Shown here piece by piece: positions 9,177 to 18,661 of a stretch of 64,000 bases of DNA. Location: contig NZ_VZQQ01000003.1 of assembly GCF_014397785.1 (NCBI RefSeq), positions 186,001 through 250,000 on the forward strand, written 5' to 3'. The notes beneath the pieces were generated by a model, which saw only the letters and a list, made by a program, of their open reading frames with translations, made no database searches and was not told the origin of the DNA. Position 1 is the first letter of the stretch; every line of letters starts with the position of its first letter. The DNA comes from Paraburkholderia podalyriae. Lineage in GTDB: Bacteria; Pseudomonadota; Gammaproteobacteria; Burkholderiales; Burkholderiaceae. A program made the translations under genes and the position numbers.

Positions 9177-10850
9177 TTACATACTCTTGGCGACAGCAGG
9201 CGCGTGCCGCAGCGCCGACTCCACTTGCGCCTGAAACGCGTCCTTGTCTCGCGCGTCCTCGCGAATCATCTCGGCTCCCTTCTCGCCGATCATCATGGCA
9301 GGCGCGCTCGTATTCCCTGCCGTAATCTGCGGCATCACAGAGGCGTCGATGACACGGAGTCGATTGACCCCCCGAACGCGCAGCCGCGCGTCCACTACGG
9401 CCATCTGGTCATTCCCCATCTTGCAGGTGCCCACCTGATGCCAAGCGCAATTGCCGTGAGCGCGGAGATGATCGATCAGTTGCTCGTCCGTCACGGCTCC
9501 GGCGCCCGGTACCGTCTCCCGGACGATGCGCGTGGCCAAGGGCTCGGTGGCGAGAATGCGGCGCAGCATCCGCATTCCTATCACCATGCGCTGCACGTCG
9601 TCATTGTCGCCCAGATAGTTCGGATGGAATTGTGGTGCCTGCAGCGGGTCAGCGGAGGCAAGCTCTACATATCCGCTTGATCGGGGAAGCAGCAGCACCA
9701 CGACGCCACTCAGACCCGGGAATTTGTCGATCATCACCTCGCCGGAGGAGGGGTGAAAATTGAAGGTCATGGGTCGCAGCACGAGTTGCAGATCGGGCTG
9801 GGGTGAGTCCGGCGAGCTTCGCACGTACGCGCTTGCCGGCGACATGCCCAGCGCCAGATAGCCGCCCCGCGTCATCAGATAGCGCAACCCGTGCCAGTAC
9901 TTGCGCAAGCCGTGCAGGCTGCTGTTGTACGAACTCTCCGGAGTGCACTGCAAGAGTTGCGGGGCGAAGAAGTGATCCTGCAGGTTGCGCCCGACGCCCG
10001 GCAGATGGTGCAGCGTGGTGATGCCGAAACGTTGCAGCATGTTGCCGTCGCCGATCCCGGACAGCATCAGCAGGTGCGGCGAGTTCAGGGCGCCCGCCGA
10101 GACGATCACCTCGCGCGCCGCATGAATCACGCGACGTTGGCCTCCTTCCAACACTTCCACCCCGGTTGCGTCTCGGCCCTCGAACACGATCCGCATCACG
10201 TGGATCCCACTGCGCACGTGCAGGTTCGGCCGGTGTCGCACCGGAGCGATGAACGCGTCGTAGCTGCTGTGCCGGCGCCCGTCGCGGATGGTGAATTGCT
10301 GGTAGCCGACGCCCTCGTGCGGCGGCCCGTTCAGGTCCGCCGCACGGGGGATGCCGGCCCGGGCCGCCGCCTCGACGAAGTCGTCGGTCGTGGGGTGCTG
10401 GAGGACAGGATCGGACACGCACATGGGTCCTTCCGCTCCATGGAATGGACTGGCGCCACGCGTATTCGACTCGGAGCGCAGAAAATACGGCAGAACTTCA
10501 GACCAACTCCAGCCAGGATTGCCCTTGGCCGCCCACTCGTCGAAGTCCCGCGGGTGCCCTCGCATGTACACCATCCCGTTGATGGCGCTCGTGCCGCCGA
10601 GAACTTTGCCGCGCGGCCAGTACACTTTTCGCCGCTGCATTGAACGAATCGGCTCAGTGAAGTACCGCCAGTTGAACCGGCTGTCGTGGAACAGCTTTCC
10701 CACGCCCGCTGGAGTCTTCACCCAGAAAGAATTTGCGGCGGGCCCTGCCTCCAGCAGTAGTACACGGATATCCTTGTCCTCGGATAAGCGGCTCGCGACC
10801 ACGCACCCCGCGGAGCCCGCGCCGATGACGATATAGTCGTATGTCTCCAA
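9177..10850 (-). CDS. GMC-family alcohol dehydrogenase (choline dehydrogenase-like)
   Basis: A 557-residue FAD flavoprotein, the usual length for bacterial GMC oxidoreductases. [20 protein letters not shown] (4-23) is the FAD dinucleotide fold. [18 protein letters not shown] is GMC signature 1, and the C-terminus has the catalytic pair His471 (WHQVGT) and Asn513 (AGNTSAP). It oxidises a primary or secondary alcohol and passes electrons to FAD. The start codon is TTG at 10850, supported by AGGAGG six bases upstream. It is the last gene of a three-gene unit after two aldehyde dehydrogenases, which would take the aldehyde product to the acid. The alcohol is unknown; choline is unlikely because the betaine genes are absent. 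Confidence 0.93.
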   Translation of the reverse strand: METYDYIVIGAGSAGCVVASRLSEDKDIRVLLLEAGPAANSFWVKTPAGVGKLFHDSRFNWRYFTEPIRSMQRRKVYWPRGKVLGGTSAINGMVYMRGHPRDFDEWAAKGNPGWSWSEVLPYFLRSESNTRGASPFHGAEGPMCVSDPVLQHPTTDDFVEAAARAGIPRAADLNGPPHEGVGYQQFTIRDGRRHSSYDAFIAPVRHRPNLHVRSGIHVMRIVFEGRDATGVEVLEGGQRRVIHAAREVIVSAGALNSPHLLMLSGIGDGNMLQRFGITTLHHLPGVGRNLQDHFFAPQLLQCTPESSYNSSLHGLRKYWHGLRYLMTRGGYLALGMSPASAYVRSSPDSPQPDLQLVLRPMTFNFHPSSGEVMIDKFPGLSGVVVLLLPRSSGYVELASADPLQAPQFHPNYLGDNDDVQRMVIGMRMLRRILATEPLATRIVRETVPGAGAVTDEQLIDHLRAHGNCAWHQVGTCKMGNDQMAVVDARLRVRGVNRLRVIDASVMPQITAGNTSAPAMMIGEKGAEMIREDARDKDAFQAQVESALRHAPAVAKSM

Positions 10851-10877
10851 TCTATCCTCCTCACCCTGTCCGCTTCT

Positions 10878-12368
10878 TCAAGCGTCAAGGTTGATCATCA
10901 CCGTCTTGATTTCCGTATAGGCCTCGATGCCGGGCCATCCGCCTTCGCGACCGAGGCCGGAACCCTTGAAGCCGCCCACCGGTGAACTGGGAACCACGCC
11001 GTACCCGTTGATGCCCATGATCCCGGTCCGAACTGCCCGGGCGACCTTGAAGGCGCGCGAGATGTCCTTCGTGTACACGGTCCCTGCCAAACCGAAGCCG
11101 GAATCGTTGGCGAGCGCGATCGCATCCTCCTCGGTGTCGAACGGTATGGCGCTCAGAACCGGCCCGAAGATCTCTTCCTGGGCGATGCGCGTGCGGTTGT
11201 TAACGTCGGCGAACAGCGCGGGCTCAACCCAGTTGCCCGCCGAGAGCTCGCCTCCGGAACGCGTTCCGCCAAACACAAGCCGGGCGCCGTCCGCACGGCC
11301 CGAGTCCACGTACTCCAACACGCGCCGCGTCTGCTTCTCGCTAATCAGAGCCGCGGAAGTGGTGTCCATCGAGAACGGGTCTCCCCGACGGATCGTTTTC
11401 ACCTGGCGCGCGGCGGCATCGAGAAACCGGTCATACACCGATCGATGCACGAGCGCCCGCGAGGTTGTCGAACAGACCTGCCCCGAAAGGAAGGTCGACG
11501 ACAGACCCATGACGTGGGTTCCTGCAGCTTCCACGTCGCAGTCAGGAAACACAATGGCCGCACTCTTCCCCCCCAACTCCATCGTTGTCCGCTTCATGTT
11601 CTGGCCACTGCGCGAGAGGATGTACGCGCCGACTGCATTGCTGCCGGTAAAGGCGATCTTGTCAACGCGGGTATCCTCCACGATCGCGCGACCGGTCCCG
11701 CCTCCTCCCATGACCACGTTCAAAACGCCAGGCGGAAGGTCGACTTCCTCAATGAGTTGCGTCATACGCAGCGCGCAGAGGCCAGCGAGCTCGGACGGTT
11801 TGAGCACCACCGTGCAGCCGGCCGCGAGCGCCGGCGCGACCTTCATGGCGAACATCATGATGGGCGCGTTCCAAGGGATAATCGCCCCCACGACGCCCAC
11901 CGGCTCGCGGAAGCTCATGAACTGCATATTCGAGTGGAAATCCGGGTACGTCTCGCCGTTGATCTTGTCGATCCAGCCTCCGTAGTGGTCGAAGATGTCC
12001 ACGGCATTACGTGCGGACACACGCCCATTGAGGCTGTAGGCGATCGGCATGCCGTTGTCCAGCGTCTGCAGCCAGCTGAGTTCGTCGGCATGGCGCTCGA
12101 TGACGTCCACAATGCGGCGGAACAACTGCTTGCGGTCGCGCGCTTTCATACGGGACCAGGGACCCTGGTCGAACGCCCGCCGCGCGGCCTGCACCGCGAC
12201 ACCCACCGTTTCAGCATCAGTCTCAGGCAATTCCGCCGTCACCTCGTTGGTCGCAGGATGACGCTGGACATAGCGTTCTGACACCCCCTCATTCGTCCAG
12301 CGACCGTCGACGTAATTCATCAACGGCGGCAAGGTCATGTCGTTGCGTCGCCCGAGGATGCTTAGCAT
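10878..12368 (-). CDS. Aldehyde dehydrogenase 1 (NAD(P)+)
   Basis: A 496-residue ALDH-superfamily enzyme. The catalytic Cys299 is in SGQVCSTTSR, the general-base Glu264 in MELGGKSAA, and the cofactor segment is VVGAIIPWNAPIMM with FTGSNAVGAYI. Its ATG (12368) overlaps the stop of the preceding aldehyde dehydrogenase (12362-12364) in the sequence ATGCTAA, so the two are translationally coupled; an in-frame ATG at 12338 is an alternative. The GMC dehydrogenase follows 27 bp later. It probably oxidises the aldehyde made by that enzyme to a carboxylic acid. Confidence 0.93.
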   Translation of the reverse strand: MLSILGRRNDMTLPPLMNYVDGRWTNEGVSERYVQRHPATNEVTAELPETDAETVGVAVQAARRAFDQGPWSRMKARDRKQLFRRIVDVIERHADELSWLQTLDNGMPIAYSLNGRVSARNAVDIFDHYGGWIDKINGETYPDFHSNMQFMSFREPVGVVGAIIPWNAPIMMFAMKVAPALAAGCTVVLKPSELAGLCALRMTQLIEEVDLPPGVLNVVMGGGGTGRAIVEDTRVDKIAFTGSNAVGAYILSRSGQNMKRTTMELGGKSAAIVFPDCDVEAAGTHVMGLSSTFLSGQVCSTTSRALVHRSVYDRFLDAAARQVKTIRRGDPFSMDTTSAALISEKQTRRVLEYVDSGRADGARLVFGGTRSGGELSAGNWVEPALFADVNNRTRIAQEEIFGPVLSAIPFDTEEDAIALANDSGFGLAGTVYTKDISRAFKVARAVRTGIMGINGYGVVPSSPVGGFKGSGLGREGGWPGIEAYTEIKTVMINLDA

Positions 12369-13834
12369 GGCTTGGCCTCCATGATGATGGTCTTGGACTC
12401 CAGGAACGCAGCGAGGCCCTCAGGCCCGCCCTCCCGGCCGATACCGGACTGCTTGAAACCACCGAAGCCGACGGAAAAATCGGTGCGCGACGCATTGTGA
12501 CCCACCGATCCGGCGCGGATCTGCCGGGCCACTTGCATCGCCAAGTGCGAGTCGTCAGTGAACACTGCGGCGTTCAGGCCGTAAATGGTGTCGTTGGCGA
12601 TCTGGACGGCATGCGCTGTGTCGTCCGCCGGAATGACGCATAGCACCGGACCGAAGATCTCCTCCTGGGCAATCGTCGAACGGTTGTCCACGTTCGCGAA
12701 GACGGTCGGTTCGAAGAAGAAGCCCCTTTCCTTGTTGGCCGGGCGCTTGCCTCCCGTGACGAGAGTCGCGCCTTCGGATGTGCCTTTGGCCACGTACCGT
12801 TCGACCGTTTCCCGCTGCCGTGCAGTTGCCAACGGACCGGCTGTGGAGGCCGCATCGAACGGATCACCCAGCACCATGTTCCGCGCGACTTCAGCCAGCG
12901 CCTCTGTCATCGCGTCGTGCTTCGCGCGCGGAACGATCACGCGCGTCAGGCTGTGACAAACCTGCCCGGATAGGTAACCGAAGAAGGACGCGCCTATCGT
13001 CTTTGCTGCCACCTCGACGTCGTAGTCGTCGAGCACGAGCGCGGGCGACTTGCCTCCCAGCTCCAGCGTCACCCGGGCGATCCGATCCGCGGCCACCGCA
13101 GCGATCCGGCGGCCGGCCGCAGTTGATCCGGTGAAGGTGATCTTGTCGACTCCGGGGTTTCGGACCAATTCCTCGGAGACCGCGCGATCCGCCGTCAGGA
13201 CGTTGACGACGCCCGGCGGAAAGCCGACCTCTTCACACATTTGCGCGAACAGATAGGCGGAGCATGGCGCCTCGGGAGAGGACTTGATGATGACCGTACA
13301 CCCTGCGAGGAGCGCCGGCGCCACCTTGTACGCCATGAGACCGGCCGGGCCGTTCCACGGGATGATCGCGACGACCACGCCCGCCGGCTCGTGAACCCGG
13401 TAAGCCGCATTGCCGGTGGCCGATGTGCAGGGCTCCGTGAACGCGAACGTCGATGCCATGGCGGTGTACTGCCGGAAGGCGCCGCTTAGGAAGACGCCGA
13501 TGCGCGGCTGCGCGACCCGATAAACGATGCCAGATTCGATGGACCACACGCGCGCATATTCGTCATTCATTGCCTCGAAACGCTGCGCGAGCTTCTCGAG
13601 ATAGGCGGCACGTTCCAGGACAGTCATCCGAGGCCAAGGGCCGCTGTCGAATGCTTTCCGTGCGGCCTGCACAGCGCGTGCGACGTCGCCGGACCCCGCT
13701 TCCGCGACGCTCGCAACGACCTGTTCCGTGCTGCAATCGAGCACGTCGAAGCTCGCAGACAGGGACGGCTGGATCCACTCGCCTCCGATGAAGAGGCGGT
13801 GCGGATGCTGCAGTTGGATGGTTCTTTCGCTCAT
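12362..13834 (-). CDS. Aldehyde dehydrogenase 2 (NAD(P)+)
   Basis: A 490-residue ALDH. Catalytic Cys293 lies in SGQVCHSLTR, Glu258 in LELGGKSPAL, and VVAIIPWNGPAGLM is the cofactor loop. The frame is open to 14047, but the upstream part is the ghost of a livF gene, and the ATG at 13834 follows GAGGAT at a suitable distance and matches the family N-terminus. It is the first intact gene of the aldehyde/alcohol dehydrogenase unit and is probably expressed from the promoter at 14360, which once drove an ABC operon. It is only moderately like its neighbour, so the two may have different substrates. Confidence 0.93.
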   Translation of the reverse strand: MSERTIQLQHPHRLFIGGEWIQPSLSASFDVLDCSTEQVVASVAEAGSGDVARAVQAARKAFDSGPWPRMTVLERAAYLEKLAQRFEAMNDEYARVWSIESGIVYRVAQPRIGVFLSGAFRQYTAMASTFAFTEPCTSATGNAAYRVHEPAGVVVAIIPWNGPAGLMAYKVAPALLAGCTVIIKSSPEAPCSAYLFAQMCEEVGFPPGVVNVLTADRAVSEELVRNPGVDKITFTGSTAAGRRIAAVAADRIARVTLELGGKSPALVLDDYDVEVAAKTIGASFFGYLSGQVCHSLTRVIVPRAKHDAMTEALAEVARNMVLGDPFDAASTAGPLATARQRETVERYVAKGTSEGATLVTGGKRPANKERGFFFEPTVFANVDNRSTIAQEEIFGPVLCVIPADDTAHAVQIANDTIYGLNAAVFTDDSHLAMQVARQIRAGSVGHNASRTDFSVGFGGFKQSGIGREGGPEGLAAFLESKTIIMEAKPC

Positions 13835-13904
13835 CAGGGAATCCTCGGTAAATGGTTGAAAAGGGCCGCCCGGATTACGAGCCCAGGAACTGAGCCGGTA
13901 GTTG

Positions 13905-13981
13905 CCGGCTGCTGATCCCGCGTTGTCGTTTCCATACCAGCGGTGAGAGGCAAGGTCGATGAATTTGACATTCTGCCGTCC
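13905..13981 (-). pseudogene. livF C-terminal ghost
   Basis: In the open frame ahead of aldehyde dehydrogenase 2 the translation QNVKFIDLASHRWYGND matches QNVKFTDLVCQRWYGID near the C-terminus of the intact LivF at 35251. The rest of the ATPase is gone. With the livK ghost just upstream it shows that a liv operon once preceded the aldehyde dehydrogenase genes. Confidence 0.65.
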
Positions 13982-14153
13982 GCCGGTGAGCGCCAGATGC
14001 TTCCCATCGAACGCGCTTTGATATTGCCCCCACTGTGTTGCCGGCATACGTTAGCCGCAGGCGCATGGGTTCAGAAAAAGCGAAAGAACCTCGCCGGACA
14101 TGCGCGCGAAGGGCAAGATTTTTTTCCACCGTCGAAGGGTAAGTTCGGGAGTC

Positions 14154-14288
14154 TCAGTAGCAGCCGATGCTTGCGCCCAAGGCGCCGAAATCGGATGCCG
14201 CGGCGGTCCCGATCCGTTCACTGCCGGCTTTGGCGAGCGCGACAAGGGTGAAGAGGATGACGACGGCAGTTGTTGGCAGTGGGATCAC
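14154..14288 (-). pseudogene. livK N-terminal ghost (signal peptide part)
   Basis: A 44-codon frame starts at GTG 14288 after AAGGAGACACCCGTG, nearly identical to the livK leader at 39751 (AAGGAGACACTCGTG). It reads a signal-peptide-like VIPLPTTAVVILFTLVALAK and then residues aligning with the mature N-terminus of LivK, and it stops at 14154. The homology continues upstream to the operator at 14360. The central part of the liv operon, between this ghost and the livF ghost, has been deleted. Confidence 0.7.
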
Positions 14289-14359
14289 GGGTGTCTCCTT
14301 TTTTGTGAGAACCATTGAATCACTGAATGCAGCTTATTTTCAAAACCTTCGCCCAAATA

Positions 14360-14374
14360 TTCCGTACAACGGAA
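14360..14374 (-). promoter_or_regulatory. Palindromic operator of the shared regulon
   Basis: TTCCGTACAACGGAA, a perfect inverted repeat of six bases around ACA, identical to the operator in front of livK (39826). On the minus strand a TTGAAA follows after 16 bp. It lies 71 bp before the livK ghost and probably now drives the two aldehyde dehydrogenases and the GMC gene. Confidence 0.65.
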
Positions 14375-14921
14375 CCAGGCGTGTCGCGGGCCGTCCGCGC
14401 GTGGCCCGGGAGAGCCGCAACGATATGTGCTGCGTCGACGGCTTCCTGACTTATTGAACCTAGCCACAGCAGAAACGACCGAAGGAACAATCTGCTTTCA
14501 CGAGGGATTGCGAGAAGTGACCTATCCCGTTTCTCGTACCCCAAAAACCCCCGCTCGTTTGTAGCACCGAGTTCGGAGACATGACACGGTTCCACCCGGA
14601 TTCGACAGCAGCTTTGGCATTCCAAGATTAACGACGTTTATCAGCGATTCGCCTCACTTGCCCGTGTCAGTCAGACTGACGTCTCGGCCACGTTGCCTCT
14701 CGGGGCTTCCACGCAGCGCCCCCGCGACGCTGCGGACCTTCGGACTCCTTGTCGGAACGGCTTCGCACATCACCATTGCCAGTAGGGCATGCGACCCTAG
14801 CCGTAACAGCCGCCTCACAGGGGCTCAGCTACAGCGATAGAACAAACTCACGGTTGGACAATGGTGTTAGCGGGCATGCACTGCACCCAACCACCGAGCC
14901 TGATGCTTCGCCTGCTCCATC
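14375..14921. other. Gene-free stretch before the porin promoter
   Basis: About 550 bp with stop codons in most frames and no recognisable product. A short GC-rich inverted repeat (CGGGCC and GGCCCG around 14390-14410) is present. Probably decayed DNA left by the liv deletion. Confidence 0.45.
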
Positions 14922-14958
14922 TTCAAAGTACGGAACACCTTCCGAGGTCCTATTGCCT
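14922..14958 (+). promoter_or_regulatory. Composite regulon promoter, porin side
   Basis: The box TTCAAAGTACGGAA (14922-14935) is followed after exactly 17 bp by TTGCCT (14953-14958), one base off the TTGAC core seen elsewhere. It points toward the porin gene but is 335 bp from its start, so either the leader is long or the element belonged to a lost gene. Confidence 0.6.
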
Positions 14959-15270
14959 GGTCGAAGGCAACTCTATCCAATGGCGAAAAATCAATCAGAT
15001 ATGGAGACGCTCTATGTTCATCGGCAACATCAGCAGACTGCTCGCTTTTCGCACGCTACGCGCAAATGCGTTCCACGTCCCAAGGAAAGTAACCATTCCT
15101 TTGGCGATCGTCAGGAATGCTATTTCGATAGTTCTGTGACGACATATAAGTTCGACCATCGACACAGCCAAGCGTGCAATGGCCCGCCCCGAGTGGTCTG
15201 AAGATTCGCTTCAACTGGTTCTTTTGCAATGCAAGTATCACTTGCCAACAATGATGAACGGAGGCCGTCA

Positions 15271-16452
15271 ATGAAGAAGTCTTGCATTACTTTCGCAATG
15301 CTCAGTTTAGCCAGCAGTATCGCTTATGGCCAAAGTAGCGTGACGTTATACGGAATTATAGACGAGGGCATTAACTACAATAGTAACGCGAATGGTAAGG
15401 CGCTCTACAATATGGCCAGTGGCGTATTGCAAGGAAGTCGCTGGGGTCTGCGTGGAAAAGAAGATCTTGGCGGAGGGCTGTCTGGAATTTTTGTCCTTGA
15501 GAGCGGATTTGATGTCAACACCGGAAAGCTTGGCCAGGGCGGCCTCTTATTCGGCCGGCAAGCGTACGTGGGCCTTTCCAACCAATATGGCACGGTAACG
15601 TTGGGGAGGCAGTACGACTCTGTCGTTGACTATCTCGGACCACTCGAAGCTGGTGATCAATGGGGTGGCTATCTCGCCGCGCACCCTTCCGATAACGATA
15701 ACTTCAATAACACGAATCGCACAAACAATGCTATCAAGTACACTAGCCCTAACATCGCGGGCCTAACATTTGGCGGTGTGTATGCCTTGGGCGGCGTGGC
15801 CGGCAGCGTCGGACGCAATCAGATCTGGTCACTCGGTGCAGGCTACTCGAATGGGCCGCTTGTCGCCGGCGTCGGCTACCTTAATGTGCGCAATCCTAAC
15901 ACTTCGTTCTACGGCGCTGGCGGGACTGTCGCACCTACGACAGCCGGCGTACCGGGATCGAATTTTGGCGCCTCCCCTGTCATTTCTGGTTACGCGTCGG
16001 CGCGTTCTCTCCAAGTGATTGGCGCGGGCGTGGCATACACGTTCGGTGCAGCAACTATCGGCGCGAATTATTCGAACAGTCAGTTTCGGAATCTGGGAGA
16101 CAGGACCTCGGGACCTGTTCCCATTGGTGGCATCAGCGGAACGGCTACATTCAATAACGCCGAAGTCAACTTCAAATATCAGATCACACCAACTCTTCTC
16201 GCGGGCGCAGCTTATGTCTATACAAAGAACAGTGGCGCCAACGGATCCGACGGGGCCACGTACCACCAAGGCGCTGTCGGTGTTGACTACTTTTTGTCTA
16301 AACGTACCGACGTATATCTGATCGGAGTCTACCAAAAGGCCAGCGGTACAGACTCATCGGGTAAGGAAGCGGTCGCGTCAATCAACCAGTTGACGCCGTC
16401 GACGTCAAATCATCAGGTTGCAGTACGAATCGCCATTAGACACAAGTTTTGA
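15271..16452 (+). CDS. Gram-negative porin (OmpC-like, trimeric)
   Basis: A 393-residue outer-membrane porin. A signal peptide (about 1-20, MKKSCITFAMLSLASSIAYG) is followed by QSSVTLYGIIDEGI, the standard first strand of Burkholderiales porins. It has WGLRGKEDLGGGLSGIFVLE, FGRQAYVGLSNQYGTVTLGR and a C-terminal phenylalanine (RIAIRHKF) for beta-barrel assembly. The ATG at 15271 follows GGAGG six bases upstream; the longer frame from 15229 is not needed. It probably lets the carbon source cross the outer membrane and may belong to the same regulon through the box at 14922. Confidence 0.93.
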   Translation: MKKSCITFAMLSLASSIAYGQSSVTLYGIIDEGINYNSNANGKALYNMASGVLQGSRWGLRGKEDLGGGLSGIFVLESGFDVNTGKLGQGGLLFGRQAYVGLSNQYGTVTLGRQYDSVVDYLGPLEAGDQWGGYLAAHPSDNDNFNNTNRTNNAIKYTSPNIAGLTFGGVYALGGVAGSVGRNQIWSLGAGYSNGPLVAGVGYLNVRNPNTSFYGAGGTVAPTTAGVPGSNFGASPVISGYASARSLQVIGAGVAYTFGAATIGANYSNSQFRNLGDRTSGPVPIGGISGTATFNNAEVNFKYQITPTLLAGAAYVYTKNSGANGSDGATYHQGAVGVDYFLSKRTDVYLIGVYQKASGTDSSGKEAVASINQLTPSTSNHQVAVRIAIRHKF

Positions 16453-16507
16453 TCTGATTCTTCATGTCCTTCCCGCTCCGTTTAGGTTAGCTCCGTGTTG
16501 ATGCGGC

Positions 16508-16717
16508 TTATTCGTCGGAGATCGGGAAATCGGGGTGGTCAAGCGTATGGCGAGCATGCATGTCTTCATGCACTCGCCGCTGCGCAAGTACGGCCACGTC
16601 GCCACCTTCGATGGTGTCGTCCCGGGAGCGTACGTCGTCGACCTTCCCCGTGATTCGCTCAGACGCATTGCTGGCGCTCCCTGCGCTTTTTTTGTCTTGA
16701 CCGAACCAGTCGAGCAA
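16508..16717 (-). pseudogene. MmgE/PrpD C-terminal ghost 1
   Basis: The minus-strand translation ends in DHPDFPISDE followed by a stop. It aligns over about 48 residues with the C-terminal region of the MmgE/PrpD protein at the window start (RVTWQVDESLSEGTVEGGDV and HPDFPISDE there; SERITGKVDDVRSRDDTIEG here). The N-terminal part and the last helices are missing. The opposite-strand promoter at 16891 is close by. Confidence 0.7.
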
Positions 16718-16890
16718 GCTTGTGCTGTCGCTGGATAGTCGTGGATGCCACAGTCGACATCATCGATCAGACGAAAACGCATGCGCTTCGGCATCCGGAA
16801 CCACCTTGAGAATGACGACGCCACTATCTCCTCGCACGATCGGCGCGGGCACCGGAACCGGAGAAGGAGTGTCGTTTTGGAGCCTATAGC

Positions 16891-16927
16891 TGCAAAGTAC
16901 GGAACAGCCTGCACCACGCCGTTGACT
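16891..16927 (+). promoter_or_regulatory. Composite regulon promoter for the Bcr/CflA MFS
   Basis: The box TGCAAAGTACGGAA (16891-16904), 17 bp, then TTGACT (16922-16927). The start codon of the MFS gene is 79 bp further on. A plausible -10 (ATTCTC) lies 18 bp after the -35. Confidence 0.7.
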
Positions 16928-17006
16928 TGGGGACCTCGCACCGCGATTCTCACCGGTGGCTTGCTATCAAACAGCGGAAGCCGCCTTGCAACGAGAAAGG
17001 ATTACA

Positions 17007-18206
17007 ATGAGTTCTGAGTGCGTCGATTCGATTCCGCGTGCAGCGCCGCCTTTCTGGGTGCTGGCGCTGATCGCGTTGGGTGGAACGATGGCCATGCACA
17101 TGTTCGTGCCGGCGCTGCCCGATGCCGCCCAATCGCTTCACGCGCAAGCGGGCCAGATGCAGATGGCTATCAGCATCTATATCATCGGGCTGGCCGCAGG
17201 CCAGCTCATATATGGTCCGCTATCGGATTCGTTTGGCCGCCGTCCGCTGCTGATGATCGGGCTCATCGTGTACGTCGTCGGCGGACTGATCATCGCGCTC
17301 GCCCCTAATCTCCCGTGCCTGCTTTTCGGGCGCCTCGTACAAGCCCTCGGCAGCTGCGCCGGAGTGGCGCTGGGCCGCGCGATCGTCCGCGATACCTCAG
17401 ATCCCAGTTCGTCAGTCTCGCAACTCGCGCTGCTCAATCTCCTGGTCGTCATGAGCCCCGGTTTCGCTCCGATGGTCGGGGGTTTCGTCGCGGGGGCGTG
17501 GGGATGGCGCATCATGTTCGCCCTGCTGTCCCTCGTCGGGGCCTTCACACTTGGGGTGGCGTGGAAACTATTGCCCGAAACGCGACACGCAGCGCGCCGG
17601 AGGGATGTCCTGAATCTTGTGGCCGATTACCGCGCACTGCTTGGGTCCGCCCAATTTCTGGGGTTCGCCGTTGGCAACGGCCTCGCGACGTTTTCGATCT
17701 ATGCGTTTCTATCGGCAGCGCCCTTCATTCTTGTCAACGAATTGCACCTACCTTTGCATCTCGTCGGCATCTACATGGGGCTCATGATCGCCGGCATGGC
17801 GATTGGCAACGGCATTACAGCCAAGCTGGTACACCGCGTATCCCCCGAGTCCTTGATGCGGGTAGGTTGTACCATCAGTTTTGTCTGCGCCTTCACGCTC
17901 CTTTGCATCCTGCTGCTCGGCCAGCTCGATGTGCATACGGTGGTTTGTGGCATGATTCTCTTCACCTGTGGCTCCGGCATGGTGAATCCCGTCGCGCTTG
18001 CGAATGCTCTCAGCGTCAATGATCAGTCGATCGGTTCGGCGGCAGGATTGTGCGGGTGCATCCAATACGCCGTCGGCGCAGCGTGTACGACTCTTGCAGC
18101 ACTCGGCCCGAGCCCCGCGTTCTCAGCGTTACTGGTCCTTGTCATCGCGACAGCGACTGCGCAATTCGCCTTTTTCCTAGCGCTCCGCAAACGGCCCGCT
18201 GGATAG
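17007..18206 (+). CDS. MFS transporter, Bcr/CflA type
   Basis: A 399-residue protein with about 12 membrane segments. FVPALPDAAQSL in TM1, AAGQLIYGPLSDSFGRRPLL (loop 2-3) and FGRLVQALGSCAGVALGRAI (TM4) are typical of the Bcr/CflA proton-driven exporters. It lacks the MHS features of the other MFS in the window. The ATG at 17007 follows AGAAAGGA; the frame extends upstream to 16956 without a ribosome site. It may expel a toxic intermediate of the pathway, or may import; the direction is inferred only from family. Confidence 0.88.
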   Translation: MSSECVDSIPRAAPPFWVLALIALGGTMAMHMFVPALPDAAQSLHAQAGQMQMAISIYIIGLAAGQLIYGPLSDSFGRRPLLMIGLIVYVVGGLIIALAPNLPCLLFGRLVQALGSCAGVALGRAIVRDTSDPSSSVSQLALLNLLVVMSPGFAPMVGGFVAGAWGWRIMFALLSLVGAFTLGVAWKLLPETRHAARRRDVLNLVADYRALLGSAQFLGFAVGNGLATFSIYAFLSAAPFILVNELHLPLHLVGIYMGLMIAGMAIGNGITAKLVHRVSPESLMRVGCTISFVCAFTLLCILLLGQLDVHTVVCGMILFTCGSGMVNPVALANALSVNDQSIGSAAGLCGCIQYAVGAACTTLAALGPSPAFSALLVLVIATATAQFAFFLALRKRPAG

Positions 18207-18661
18207 CGGGGAATACATCTCGCACCTGAAAGCGGAGCGCCGGCGGGAAAGCCAGTCAGCAATTCACACTACGCACGTCATGTCGCAGCGCCAAGATAGC
18301 CCTCTCGTAGAGGCGAGAAGCCGTTCGTCGACTATTTGAGCAAGAAGCTCGGGTACTCAACCCGGACATCGACGAAATCCGCGCTGTAGAACAGTTCATC
18401 GCCGCGCTCGACGCGTCCAGCCTGACATCTGCGGAATTCACCTTTAACCCGCAGTTGCCAGACTAGAGTGGCTCGCACGTGCGCGCCTGATCCGGAGATC
18501 AACCCGCCCCTCTGTGACGGTCATCCCGGGCACGCATTAGAAAGCCCCGCGGCGTAAAATCAGTGGAACAAGCAGTGTGGACTCGCTTTAGACATGATAC
18601 ATATCAAGTCGTGACGAGCCTTAGACGTATCAGACGGACGAACTCCCTTTGCCGAGATGCA
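18207..18661. other. Gene-free stretch of about 450 bp
   Basis: A 51-codon open stretch on the plus strand (18311-18466) translates to a plausible helical peptide (ending SLTSAEFTFNPQLPD) but has no start codon or ribosome site. It may be the tail of a decayed gene I do not recognise. Nothing else is seen. Confidence 0.4.

Noticed and set aside
14393..14416. GC-rich inverted repeat CGGGCC/GGCCCG
   Set aside because: Only six bases per arm in very GC-rich DNA, no T-run and no clear gene end on the right strand; likely chance.
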